This document shows, in pieces, positions 1-10,466 of a stretch of 64,000 bases of DNA. The notes under the pieces were generated by a model. The model searched no databases. It was not told the DNA's origin and saw only the letters and a program-made list of their open reading frames with translations. Made by a program: the position numbers and the translations under genes. The stretch is from NCBI GenBank assembly GCA_015680685.1, contig MNCI01016599.1:74517-138516 (forward strand). The letters run 5' to 3'. Source of the DNA: Gnetum montanum (lineage: Eukaryota > Streptophyta > Gnetopsida > Gnetales > Gnetaceae). Position 1 is the first letter of the stretch, and the number at the start of each line of letters is the position of its first letter.

Positions 1-1466
1 ACTAAGATCCTTGTAGATCTAATGAAAAATGGGAGTAAGAGTAATCCAAAGGGCACTCAAAAATCAAAAGCTGTTCTAAGGGGTTCCACTAGAAAGACAT
101 GCACCCATGCCTGAAGGTTGGCCGTTTCTCTAGATTTAGTAAAGTGAAAAAGAAAAAAAAGAGAGATAGAGAGAAAAGAAAAGAAAAACAAAGTGCCATA
201 AAATAAAAATCACTCCTCCCTTGTACTAAATGCCAAGGATCGTACGCCTTGTTGTTATGGTACTCTCATAGTTGTTCATCATGGGATGAAACAATGCAAT
301 GTCACTATTTAGAAGGATGGACTTGGTCCTAATCTTGGAACGATGGGTTAATGACACCTTAATCATGCTTTACACGTAAGATTCATTGTGCCCTAGATTA
401 GTCACCTCATGTCCCAATCTCTACGATCCCTTTCTCTACTCCATCTCATCTCACTGTTCATGTAATTGTAGCTTATGTCTCGTATAGCATAGAATTTTCA
501 TCTCGTTTCAGTGATATTTACATGTGTATTTTTTGTGGAGTTAGTGCGGATTACATTTAACCCTTCTAGTGCCCACGGACACTTTAAGTGTGGTTATACA
601 AGGGCATTATAGGTTGGAACCTGCTTTAGGGAGGACCCACTTGTGTAATCTTTTGTAATTTTCACTTATGACACAGCTCAAACACACCATTTATTACCCT
701 CAGTGTATTGTTCATGATATTCTTTCCCTTATTACTATTCCTCTAATTCAACGTTCTTATGAATCATCACATAGCCTTTTTCTATATCATTTGAGGTCCT
801 TATTGATAAATTCCACACCATCATAATTTTCATGCCTTTAGAACTAGTTGAATTACCCTAGAACCCTTTAACAATCGTCTATATGTCCTTAGTTTACATC
901 GTTTAATTTCAAAGAAATATTAAAAATTCGGTACATTCTCTAAGTGCCCTAACTTTAATGAAAATATATATATGTGATCCCCCTATGCTAATCACCATCA
1001 TTTGCAACTGTTCACACAGGGGAAGTTTTTCAAATTCTTCTCTACGACTCGCAATTATGCATCCTATGCTTTCATATCCATAACTCGCTCGCTGGTACTC
1101 CGATTTTCATTCCATTTCAACCTACTTAACCCTGGATTGTTCATCTTAGTCGTGGGGGAGGGGGCACATGCCGAATAATGCTTAACTTTTTTGAAATTCA
1201 TCATCATCAAAAGGACATCTTTAAGGGTAATTATTTCTAAAATTAAGAATAAAATGTGTCAAAAACAATTTCATCCCCTTAGCTATACCAGAAAATTAAA
1301 TTTGGAAACCACCTAAGCAAAGAGAACTCAACACTAATCTTTCGGGGACATGTTCTTCCAATAATTAACATCACATGGAAATAAAGTAAATCTATTAAGG
1401 CAAGCAGTAAGGTATAACCTAACTTTGGTAACAACCTTACTAACAATTGGTCCTGTGTGATTACAG
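1..1466 (+). other. Non-coding internal region of A1
   Basis: No conserved domain can be read here on either strand. A purine-rich stretch (TCGTGGGGGAGGGGG, about 1150-1165) repeats the motif found just before the LTR. Comparable duplicated polypurine motifs occur in the related element A2 at 40672-40690 and 42008-42024. The stretch ends in TGTGTGATTACAG directly before an ATG, which looks like an intron 3' splice site. Short similarity to the A2 3' region (for example a block near 593-650 and one near 41775-41840) supports the reading as the region between pol and the 3' ORF. Confidence 0.55.
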
Positions 1467-2059
1467 ATGGCCCCGAACGTGGACAACAGGAAGGTCCTAC
1501 CCAAGGTGGAAGTAAACGAGCCCAGAGAGGTGGAAGACATGATCCTACCAGACAACATGCAGAATAGGAGGAACAATCATTCAACGTTCATCAAGAAGAT
1601 CCTCCTACTATATGGCTAGGTAGGTAGAAGTAGGAGATACCTCTTTGAAAACAGTGCCTGGTACTTAGGGGAAACGTACCAATTTTCGAACAATAAAGAA
1701 GAAGGCACCATAGTTAACAATTGTGGTGTGACTATTGATTTCTCTATTCAAGCCATTTTGGAAGATTAAACCTTCCGAATACAGGGCCAAAGGTTTCTTA
1801 GAACCAGCTAGACACTTTTAGAACCGAGCAACTTAATAAACTATTGACAGAGAATAAAAGGGTGGCAGAAGAAAATGAGAAGGCTGACTGGGATGCCTCT
1901 ATGGCATAAGTGCAAACTTCTGCACATGCCAAGGTACTCAAGACCTTACAAGAGGAGAAACTCCAGGCCATACTTCAACGCTATCAAATCCCCAGACCTG
2001 GAGAGCAAGAAAAGGGAAAGACACCTATGGAGGAGCCACCACCACCAGGAACTACATGA
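1467..2059 (+). pseudogene. Decayed extra 3' ORF of A1 (envelope-position ORF)
   Basis: A reading frame opens with ATG at 1467 (MAPNVDNRKV), directly after an AG splice-acceptor-like site. It can be followed in one frame through stops at 1617 and near 1779 and 1812, then after a frameshift near 1840-1850 into a hydrophilic, probably coiled-coil stretch (TENKRVAEENEK, TLQEEKLQAILQRY). It ends in a proline-rich tail (PMEEPPPPGTT) and TGA at 2057. About 200 codons remain. No transmembrane segment is visible and I recognise no family. Extra ORFs after pol are known in the Athila lineage and this occupies that place. The function is unknown. The splice-site reading rests on its position and on a matching AG-ATG junction in A2 at 42200-42204. 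Confidence 0.5.
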
Positions 2060-2216
2060 GTTCCAAATTTTTGTAAATATTCTATGTGTTGTGTCTTTGT
2101 TTTGTTTTCTTCCCACACTGTGGCATCATCCCATTTTTCCATCTAATAATCCCATACCTATCCACTATGTAATCAATGTAGTTTGTTCTCACTTTAACTC
2201 GAGGACGAGTTTTCAT

Positions 2217-2231
2217 TTAGTCGTGGGGGTA
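2217..2231 (+). promoter_or_regulatory. Polypurine tract of A1
   Basis: TTTAGTCGTGGGGGTA lies immediately before the LTR start TGATGAG. The placement and purine run fit the plus-strand priming site, which shows that the LTR at 2232 is a 3' LTR. Confidence 0.75.
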
Positions 2232-2314
2232 TGATGAGACATGAAATTGCTCATATTGTTAACTGCTATGATAACGCATCCATGATAATGCACCCACGTT
2301 ATCTCATGGGTCGC

Positions 2315-2390
2315 GATATCGTGTATGCGATATCTCATGTGCCACGATATCACGTACGCGATATCGCAGTCCACCGCAATGTCTATAAAT
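2315..2390 (+). promoter_or_regulatory. LTR core promoter: two 20-bp palindromes plus TATA box
   Basis: Palindrome copies at 2315-2334 and 2346-2365 are variants of the core GATATCGCGTACGCGATATC, which reads the same on both strands. TATAAAT follows at 2384-2390, about 20 bp after the second palindrome. The same arrangement recurs in the other family-A LTRs. Binding of a factor is inferred, not shown. Confidence 0.6.
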
Positions 2391-2799
2391 AAGAAGTGGC
2401 TCTCCCTTGTTGATGATCCTAGTTTTATTATAGTGAAAATCTGGCAGTTTGATCCCTCCAAAGTTAGTTTATTTTTCCTGTGTCTGCCCGTAGTGTGGTG
2501 AATGTAGTTGTATGGTTTCTTTATTCGAGTGTGACGTACTTGGACACGTACATGACCGATAATAAAGATCGAGATTCCTTCATCATTGTAGCATTCACTT
2601 TTTTATTTATTTATTTGTTTATTTATTTAATGTTATTTATTACCTGTAGTAGCATGGTGTGAGTACAACTTGATTACAAGCAGTTACGAATGTGTACGGT
2701 TAGTCAAGGAATCGGTTGCTCATCGCGATTAGTCCCTCTCATCCTTAAACTCCTAAAAGCGGAACAAGTATGACTTGATTATGAGCATTTAAGTGTGAC

Positions 2800-2935
2800 T
2801 ACTTGGTAGCCTAGTGGTGTAGCTACGATCTGCACTTGGTAGTCCCAGTGGCATATTTGGGATCTGTGTAAGGTAATCCTAGTGGCGTACCTAGGACCTA
2901 CGCTTGGTAGTCCCAGTGCTAGTCGTGCACGAAGT
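2800..2935 (+). repeat. About four 35-bp tandem repeats in A1 LTR
   Basis: Units begin with variants of CTTGGTAGTCCCAGTGG and repeat about every 35 bp. The block is present, reversed, in the solo LTR near 20515-20655, and survives in degenerate form in the A2 LTRs. Confidence 0.7.
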
Positions 2936-3267
2936 CCAAGATGTGTACAAATGATCAAGGAATTGGTTGCTTGTCACACTTAGGCTAGATTAGACTCTCT
3001 TACCCTTTCCTCCTAGTTTAACTTAGTTAATATTATTTTCCATTGTCTCAGGAGTAGCATTTAGATTAGGAATATATCATACACCTCACTCTGGACTAAA
3101 CCATATGTGACAAATATAAATACTAGTCCAGGTGGGAAGATAGCGAACTGGTACCTAAGGTTAACGATCTAGGTGCCAAAACTAGTCCATCCATGGAGTC
3201 CGACCGGATTGTGCGTGAGAACACTTGTATTTGTATGGTTAAGCATAGGGATACCTGCTGCTCATCA

Positions 3268-3540
3268 AACATCTTTACCAGAGGCAAGATGTCTTTGTGG
3301 AAACATCTTCATAAGGATTTTTTTTTTCAATAGGAAGATGTCTATTATTTCTCAGAGATATCTTCTTCTGATTAGCCTTTAATTTGGTCAAGATGTCTTC
3401 ATCATCAAGGAGACATCTTTGCTTAATAGTAGACATCTGCTATATCTATAAGACATCTTCATTAATTTTCCTTCACTTTGGCCAAGACATCTATTGTTTC
3501 TTGGAGATGTCTTCTCTAAATAAAAGGCTTTAATACTAAG
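3268..3540. promoter_or_regulatory. Cluster of AGATGTCT/AGACATCT octamers
   Basis: About eleven copies or one-mismatch variants of AGATGTCT or its reverse complement AGACATCT occur in 270 bp, in both orientations, roughly every 25-30 bp. Equivalent clusters lie at 25135-25315 and 29420-29590 in the C LTRs, upstream of the TATA-like box at 25373. Upstream enhancer elements are a reasonable reading, not a demonstrated one. Confidence 0.5.
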
Positions 3541-3833
3541 GCTTTCTATCTCCAATCATCTCCTTTGAGGGTTGAAGTCTTCATTTCTCATTAATGCTCT
3601 TTGAACTTATCTGTGCTTCATTGAGACCTTGTAGATGTCCTTCTTCTTTGAACTCTTGAACTTGCTCTTCCAATGTCCAATAGTTCTTGTGCTCTTCTCA
3701 GCTTTGACATGTTATTTCTTGAGCTCCCTTTTAGTCTTTTTCCATCATTAACATAGCCTACAAATACAACAATAATAAACACATCATTTTTCCTTCATTT
3801 TGCTTAACATTTTGACATACCATAAGCTCAACA
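3268..3833 (-). repeat. Partial 3' LTR of copia element G
   Basis: 566 bp of a copia LTR remain. On the - strand it starts TGTTGAGCTTATGG right after AAAGGGAAAGAT, the same junction as the 3' LTR of element C at 28973. The part at 3268-3540 is packed with AGATGTCT/AGACATCT octamers and variants, as in the C LTRs. The remaining part was displaced to the left by A1. Confidence 0.75.
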
Positions 3834-3846
3834 ATCTTTCCCTTTT
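3834..3846 (-). promoter_or_regulatory. Polypurine tract of copia element G
   Basis: On the - strand AAAAAGGGAAAGAT directly precedes the LTR start TGTTGAG. It equals the tract AAAAATGGAAAGAT before the 3' LTR of element C. Confidence 0.7.
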
Positions 3847-5400
3847 TAATAATGTCCAAAACCTAAGAAAATAGGTTATTCTAATCACAATGTACATAAT
3901 CACAATATACATTCATTAAACACTTCTCCCCTTTTTTGGACATGAACAAAAAGAGAATGAAGGAGGTATATTGAAAAGAAGGAAAAAGCATTATAAAAGA
4001 TATAACATTTTAAAAATAGAACCATGCTCATATAAATCACCACTCTTAAAAGGACCTTATGCAAATGAAATTTATTCAATCATCTATAATATAATTGTTC
4101 ATAATAGATAGAGATTTTGCAAGAGAACCAATTCAAAAGTACACATCTCATTCATTCCATAGGGTTGATAAAGTTTTTTTTATTAAGGATAGCCCTTCAT
4201 TAGATCACACCAAGATGCATAGCTGATCTAGGATTTCCAATGGATATCCTAGAGTAAGAAACCTATCTTTGAACCAAGGAGCCATGTGAGAAATCAATTA
4301 ATTAGATAACCACTCTAGATGAAACTATGCAGATTACAATATGTAGGTTTAACTCAAGGTTTTTAGTAAGGATGATTCTTCCATAAGATTATACAAGTTT
4401 ACAAAAACCATACATATCCATATAATTATAAAGGTAATTATATTGTGCACAAACATTCACAAACTCAAACAATATGTCTATACCAAATAACTCCACTTAC
4501 AAGTGCTTATTAATGGAGATGACACTACATATAGGCACAAAGTTAAAAAAGAGAGTCTTTCTTAATACTCCAAAGTAAATAAGATTTAACATGTCTATGA
4601 TAAGCAAGTAAAAACATGGATATTAAGTAATACATTTTATCATGATAAATGTATTAAAAGAGAAACCACAAAAAAATACTTATACATACATACATATATA
4701 TATATATGTATGTATGTATGTACGTACCTTATTTCTTACCAAAAGAAATTTGGAACACCATTTCTAGTACCAATGAGAGTACTTGAGATTCTTAAACATG
4801 AGTGCCTTTCCACACATATTTGCAATAGGGATCATAGGTACAGATGATAAGGCTTTCATTTTTCAATGAGAGAGTTGAAATGAAGTTTTGCTAATTGAGT
4901 GCCTTTCTATAAAAGCCTCAAAGGAATCCCCCTACACTAGTTACCTCTTGGATGATGATCAATGATTTTGTACAAGCTCCCCTTGCATATGTGCAAAAAT
5001 TCTAAAGCTCACTTATGTTTCAACTCAATCTTTTCTCATCAAAAAACCACCCCTACAAATCAATGTTAAGATTGTGTGTCGAGACTAGAGTCTCCTATTA
5101 ATAGCACTAGTGGTTCCTCTAAAATGTTTCTTCAAAAGATTCATGATTTTCATCAAAGAACCAATTTTAAAAAATTGAAAATTCAAAAGTAATATCTTGA
5201 GTCTCATATCATATATTTAAATGATATCATAATAAAAATTTTCTATAAGAGCTGATTTTCAAAAATTTATTAAGCAATATATATTTTTAAAAAATAATTT
5301 AGACTTTATACAAAAATTTAGCAAGAAATGAGATGGAAACTTACCTTGACTTATCTTGCTTGCAATTGAGAGGGGGTAGACTAATGAAGTTTAAGATGAG
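3847..5400 (-). other. Non-coding 3' internal region of copia element G
   Basis: AT-rich sequence without a readable pol domain. It is homologous (reversed) to about 27115-28960 of element C. It contains a 38-bp perfect AT-rich palindrome at 4682-4719 made of TACA/TATA units. Confidence 0.55.
4682..4719. repeat. 38-bp perfect AT-rich palindrome
   Basis: TACA repeats, an alternating TA centre and TGTA repeats pair perfectly around the centre between 4700 and 4701. It could form a cruciform or hairpin, but it is also what a (TA)n run flanked by (TACA)n and (TGTA)n gives. Confidence 0.9.
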
Positions 5401-6866
5401 GTCCTCTATCATGAAATACCTCCTTACCTTTTGGCTCTCTAACATTAGGTCTTTTGTATGATGACTCTAGTTGAGGATGTTGTTCATGATCACTTATTGG
5501 ATCCTTTTCGTCTTTGAGACAAATTTCAATTCTCCATTTCTCTTCATTTTCAGCTACTATTACCTATAAAACATCCTTACTAGAACCTTTTTGACAAGAC
5601 TAAGCATCAATCTTATTTTTATCATCATGAGAATAAACAAGGTTTTGTTTACTACTATAATCTTTGCAAACAAATAAGTCATTCTCCTCATGAACAACAT
5701 TATCAAACCTGATCTTGTTAGTGTTTGAGCTTGTGCTTGTATCCTCTTGTAAGACGTTTTCTTCATTTTCATCACTAGGCTATCTTTTGTGTGTTTTTCC
5801 TTCTAGAAAATCTCTGCAATCCTTATTGAAAGGGGTTAGTTGTTGAATCTTAGCTTTTATGTCAAAGATTTCTCCTTTTAACTTAGATTGAACTTCATTA
5901 AGCTTTTTATTTAAAAAATTTCTTTACCTTTCTAATTAAGTAATAAAGGATGAGAATCTCCTCTTGTAATTCACCATACCTTTCATTATTTTTACCTTGA
6001 AGATCATTAATAGCTTGAGGCAAATCTTCCTTTGTTAGAGCCATGCATATGAGTTGAGAATCTTTGGTGGATTCATCTACTTCCTCTTTTCTTTGTTCAC
6101 CATCATCCCAACTTGTATAGAAGTTGGTCCTTTTCAATTCCTCATCACTACATTTGTTCATTTGCTGCACCCTAATATTGCTAGGACATTTAGAGGCCAT
6201 ATGACCTCTTTCTCCACAATTCCAACATTATATAGAAGAGAAATCTATGTTAGAATTTTAAAACATTTTACCTCTTTCTTTACCTTTGAATAGATTAGAC
6301 CTTTACTAAGTTGAGCCCTTTCTTCTCCTTGCTATTAATTGCTGAAGCTTTCTTAAGAGAAGGACAATCTCATATTCACTACCCTCATCATGATCATTAA
6401 CCTCCTTATCCTTGAAGGTAGTCTTTAAAGCAATGGAATTTTATTGGATAGCCCCTTCACTTATGAGGTTCATTTCATAAGTAATAAGAGCACTTTGAAG
6501 CTATTCAAATTTTAGAGCTGAAAAATCTCTAATTTCTTCTATTTCCATAACTTTTGGCCTAAACTTTGGTTGAAGTGTTTTGATCATTTTAATGATCACA
6601 TCACTTTTGGGAAAATATTTATATGTACCTCTAATGGCCACAACAATATCATTCACTTTCGAGAAATAATCTTTAATTTTCTCACCTTCTCTCATATTGA
6701 GCCTATCATATTCACTTTGTAAGACTAAAAATTTAGATTGTTTCACAATTAAGGTTCCTTCATAAGTAGCTTCTAAGGCTTGCCACATTTCTTTGGCTAT
6801 TTTACAACCAACTACTGTATTAAACTTAGATCTATTCAAAGCATAATATAAACAATTTTTGTTCAT
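5400..6866 (-). pseudogene. Copia gag (UBN2-type domain plus zinc knuckle), Sirevirus-like, N-terminus missing
   Basis: The - strand reading starts abruptly at 6866 inside the gag fold and shows AKEMWQALEATYEGT, then a stretch ending FRPKVMEIEEIRDFSALKFE (6866-6501), the pattern of the UBN2/Retrotran_gag_2 family. A complete CX2CX4HX4C zinc knuckle (CWNCGERGHMASKC) follows at about 6230-6189. Then comes an acidic stretch (NFYTSWDDGEQRKEEVDES, 6130-6060) shared with the gag of element C, and a charged tail to about 5400. Gag builds the virus-like particle. About 100 N-terminal codons are absent because D's LTR begins there. Several stops break the frame. No protease or pol follows. Confidence 0.75.
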
Positions 6867-7799
6867 TGAATTACCTTCATTGTTATCTTCATTGTAGAGA
6901 TGTCACCTCGTCTATAACTAACCTTTGAGTTGTATCTATGAAGGAACAGTTCCAAAGTCAAAAGGTTCATCAAGAAAAATAACAATTAGATCAAAATTCA
7001 ATTGAAAACTCCATACTTATGGCTGTTAGGCATAAGTAAAATCAACAAAAATTCACCTTAATGTCTAACATTGAGTTCAAAGATGAAATAAGTTGATTAA
7101 ATAAAATTGAAGATACATAAATTTATCATATATACAAAAGATTGCAAACGAAGCATCACCTAATTTGTGACCTTACTCTACTATCTCCATAATGCAACAA
7201 CTTCATAGTCTTCATACATCAATGGTTGTTGATTATCACAAAGCATCAATACTCTTCATTAATATTTTTAATACAAAAGAAGATTCAATTTGGTGCGGGT
7301 TCTCTCTTGAGTTTTTGTCTCCCAAAATGCACAATTGAGGCTCACATTTACACTCAAAATGAATTTTCAATTATGTATAAAAATAACTAATTTGAGAATC
7401 AATTTGTATCAAAGAATTCAATAACAATTGTTTCAAATCTTCATCAAAATAAATCGCCAATTCTAGGATCTTTGATTATCAGCTCAAATCATCTTTCTAT
7501 GTAAATCAATATATTGATTTCTTCTTAAGACTTCTGCTTCATTAAAATCCATGTTATTGATCCATATTGCAGCTGTTGTGATGATTGATATAATTGATAT
7601 CGATCTCTATCACTCCTGTGATTTCCTACAATTCACAAGCTTAAAAGAGAAATCACAGGAGTGATAGAGATCGATATCAATTATATCACCAAAATTGATT
7701 TATATTACCAAAATGATTATCTTTGATATATGAAAACATTAAAAGAAATTAAAATGTTAGTTTATAACATTAAAATCTAAAGTAATTCAGGATTTAACA
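6867..7799 (-). repeat. 3' LTR of element D (25 bp short at outer end)
   Basis: It aligns along its length with the 5' LTR at 17785-18709. On the - strand it starts TGTTAAATCCTGAATTAC at 7799. Its other end stops at TGAATTACC (6867), 25 bp short of the terminal TGACGAG...TAGTGC present in the 5' LTR. It carries a 40-bp perfect inverted repeat at 7586-7688 that the 5' LTR lacks. Confidence 0.8.
7586..7688. repeat. Perfect 40-bp inverted repeat with 23-nt loop
   Basis: Arms 7586-7625 and 7649-7688 are exact reverse complements over 40 bp, with a 23-nt spacer holding AAGCTT. The left arm is ordinary LTR sequence, also found near 18525-18570 with several differences. The right arm replaces unrelated LTR sequence and has no counterpart in the 5' LTR. 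Perfect pairing in a region otherwise full of old substitutions implies a recent inverted duplication or an assembly fault. Confidence 0.9.
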
Positions 7800-8100
7800 T
7801 AGCCCTTGACTAGCCTGTGGCTAGTGCCTGGCCATAAAGGTAGAATCAAATAAGGAAAAACATTAATCTATATGCATAGCTATAAATAAAAACAAAACAA
7901 AATTATAAAGAATATGCTACCACTATATGCATGATATCATTGGCAATCCAAAAAATCTATACATCTAAAGTATATACACATAAGAAAATGTTAATTAATG
8001 CTCGCTATCTAGTATCAGAGTTTAATATAAAGTAAGAAAAATTAAATTTCCCATAGTCACCATAAAACAAGAAAAAAATGTAATATTAAATTTGAGGCAT
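7800..8100 (-). other. Region next to the D 3' LTR, with weak polypurine tract
   Basis: On the - strand GCTAGTCAAGGGCTA immediately precedes the LTR start TGTTAAATCC. It resembles the family-A tract TTTAGTCGTGGGGGTA, with the G run decayed. The rest is AT-rich and I see no coding signal. Confidence 0.45.
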
Positions 8101-9250
8101 GCATCAAGCCTTTGAACCAGCTTCCACCTCCATATCCTCCTCAAATTGAAAGAGTTCTACCCCTTCATCATCATCACAGATTTGAGGGTGGACATGTCTC
8201 AATGTTTACCATCCTTTTGTCCATGGTGGTGAGGGTTGAGCTCACCTTCTTAAGCATTATGAGAATCTCCCTCTATGTGGACTAGAGCTCATGTAGCTAG
8301 GATCAAACTTCATCTTAGAATCCATGGATGTCACTAGATTCTAGCACCAATGAAGAACCCAATTCCTAAGATTCCTTGATGAATAGGTCAACCTTTGTGT
8401 AGATTTTAAGAGAGCAAGGAAAGGTTTCCTTCTTTAAAACTAAAGATGCAACTTTGTTCTTATCTCTAGCTTAGGGACTCTACACCTATAGAGGATTGCT
8501 AAAATGAGGAATGGAAAACATAGTTTTAAGGCATCATTGTTATAATGATATACTAGATACTTGATTGGGAGGTAAGCAAAATTTGCTTTCTCTTCATACT
8601 TAAATTCCTTCATGATGTGGAGTGCAAGGCTAATCACATAGTTTATGTTGGTGGAAGAAAGAACATTGGTGATTATCATCCTTGCCATGGCCTAGTATTA
8701 ATGGTGGAGGTTGATAAAGTGCAAACCTTGTGCTTTAAGCCTTCTAGAGTATATCTCTCTAGTAAACTAATGGAAGAGTCATACTTCTTCTTCATGATTA
8801 ATTTTGAGTGGAAAATATCCTTGGCCTTGGCTGGATGCCCAAACCACTCCTATAGCCTAGCCACCATGATCTTCACTCTTGTCTTCAAGACAAAAGGCAC
8901 CAAGTAGTGTTCTTGGGAATTCGCCTTTGTTAAATGCATTTTTAGGTTCTAGTATAACTCTAGAACCTCCTCTTGGATAAATCAATCAATAGGAGGCCTG
9001 ATGAAAGGCCCACATCCCATCGCATCTAGTTGTTGTAGCATCACCATGTTTCTGTAGTTGAACCACTCATAGTAGTCAACTTCGTGGTGCCATAAAGTGA
9101 TTTTGAGTCATTTTCTCCTCAATGCTTGAAAAACAATCAAGACATTTAACATGCTAAAATTGTTAGCAGTTTCCTCATTAAAATTCATACTTACATTTAC
9201 CTACTACTCAATGCTTGTAGATTCGGCCATTTTATAAGGAAGGCTACATG
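8100..9250 (-). pseudogene. Decayed extra ORF in the 3' region of D
   Basis: A - strand reading can be followed from about 9230 to 8100 through several stops. The best-preserved part is at 8688-8440: MKEFKYEEKANFAYLPIKYL, then CFPFLILAILYRCRVPK. It ends in an acidic stretch (DDDEGVELFQFEEDMEVEAG, near 8185-8115). Its place, between integrase and the 3' LTR, is where Athila-lineage elements carry extra ORFs. The LCFPFLI...RVP pattern recalls hypothetical plant transposon-type proteins, but I could not assign a domain. Function unknown. Confidence 0.4.
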
Positions 9251-10437
9251 CTAATGAAAAAAAAAAGCAATGACATTAACATCATTTTCTAAGTTATGAA
9301 ACTCCAAGAAGGATGGTAAATCATCTTACCCTCCACAAGAATGATTAATATGGAGTTTACGTGGCATCTAAACCCCACTGCTTGTCATGGTCCCTCTCAA
9401 ATGAGTGTTATGAATGAAAATCCATGAAGAAATAAAGACCCTAAGCATTGAAGGTGGATGCCCTAAATCATGCTACCCACATTTTCAAATGATAAAAATA
9501 TAATGTCATCATCAGGGCAGTGGCTTTTATATTAAAGTTACCACCTTACTCATTACCCTTCTATTTTTTTGAATTTTAATAATGTCAATACCTATCTCAA
9601 ATTCGATACGAATCATAGCATTTTATGTTGAACTTTATAGAACCATTGATATGGATCAATATATAACAAATGTAGGTGACTAACACATCAATTATTATCT
9701 CAATCATGCTGATAAAACTTGAGGCACTCAAGAAAATAAGATACATATCAATGACTATAAGAATAAATATTTTTAATAGACATATTGATTTATATTGATG
9801 CCACACTATTTAGATGCAACATTTTAGACAAAATTTGTTCATGTTCAAACCATATTGATTTAACCAATATGGATCAATATATCCTTTATTTTTCATCTCA
9901 ATTCAAATAAATTTAATCAAAATTTATATTGATAGCTTGAGTTTCATATCAAACTATATCACTAGAATCTATATTCCTTGATTTATCTTATAGTGAGAGA
10001 TTGAACCCTTGATCCTCCTTGATATAACTCAGTCTGGGATTTTTTAAGTTTCTATAGACATCAATACTTCAATATCCTTTGATAGTGTGACTTATGCTAA
10101 TTAACCTAAGTCGTAAGAAATAATGTCAATAGATATTATGGTGATTTTATTTTTAAATAATGTACATATTTTTATTCCTTTCTTTATAATAATTTCTTAT
10201 TAATTTGGTAGGATTCCACATATAACTCAGTTAGGAAGGCCCTTCCTAACAAGGTTTGCTTCATTAGCTACAAGAGTGTCTTATAAACTCAAGGTCTTAA
10301 CCTTTCCTATGTTTTAAGGATTCAAGATGCATTTCTTTGATCCAAATCATTTCTTAACTTGCTCTTGGATCAACTTCCATGTTGGTTATATGCTACTATC
10401 CTATCCATTATGAATTGGTCATCCTTCCACCCCACCC

Positions 10438-10466
10438 NNNNNNNNNNNNNNNNNNNNNNNNNNNNN
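10438..10466. other. Assembly gap (29 N)
   Basis: 29 consecutive unknown bases, preceded by a C-rich stretch (CCACCCCACCC). The true gap size is unknown. Confidence 0.98.

Larger units (their letters stand above)
1..3267 (+). mobile_element. Athila-like Ty3/gypsy element A1, 3' part only
   Basis: This is the 3' end of an LTR retrotransposon whose 5' half lies left of the window. The order seen is non-coding internal DNA, a polypurine stretch at 1147-1165, an intron-acceptor-like site followed by an ATG (1467), a decayed 3' ORF, a second polypurine tract at 2217-2231 and an LTR at 2232-3267. The LTR is clearly of the same family as the solo LTR at 20185-21203 and as the LTRs of the element at 36331-43371, which carries Athila-type gag-protease and a tRNA-Asp primer site; the lineage call rests on that relation. 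The element lies inside a copia LTR that resumes at 3268, so it is younger than that copia element. Its target duplication cannot be checked because the 5' end is missing. Confidence 0.8.
2232..3267 (+). repeat. 3' LTR of A1 (family A LTR)
   Basis: The LTR is 1036 bp with ends TGATGAG...CTCATCA, a 7-bp terminal inverted repeat also seen in the solo LTR at 20185-21203. In order it contains two near-palindromes (2315-2334 and 2346-2365), a TATA box (2384-2390), an AATAAA (near 2561), a block of about four 35-bp tandem repeats (2800-2935), and the end CTCATCA at 3261-3267. Copia LTR sequence starts right after it. Confidence 0.85.
3268..6866 (-). mobile_element. Sirevirus-like copia element G, pol-less, truncated at both ends
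   Basis: On the - strand the order is gag (6866 down to about 5400), a non-coding stretch (5400-3847), a polypurine tract (3834-3846) and the start of the 3' LTR (3833 down to 3268). The LTR is cut by the A1 insertion at 3268. The gag is cut at 6866, where a truncated LTR of element D begins. The non-coding part matches element C (26076-28972) in opposite orientation, for example the block with CTATTAATAG near 5095 and near 27760. Neither copy has protease, integrase, RT or RNase H. It therefore looks like a gag-only, non-autonomous family rather than a chance deletion. Confidence 0.7.
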
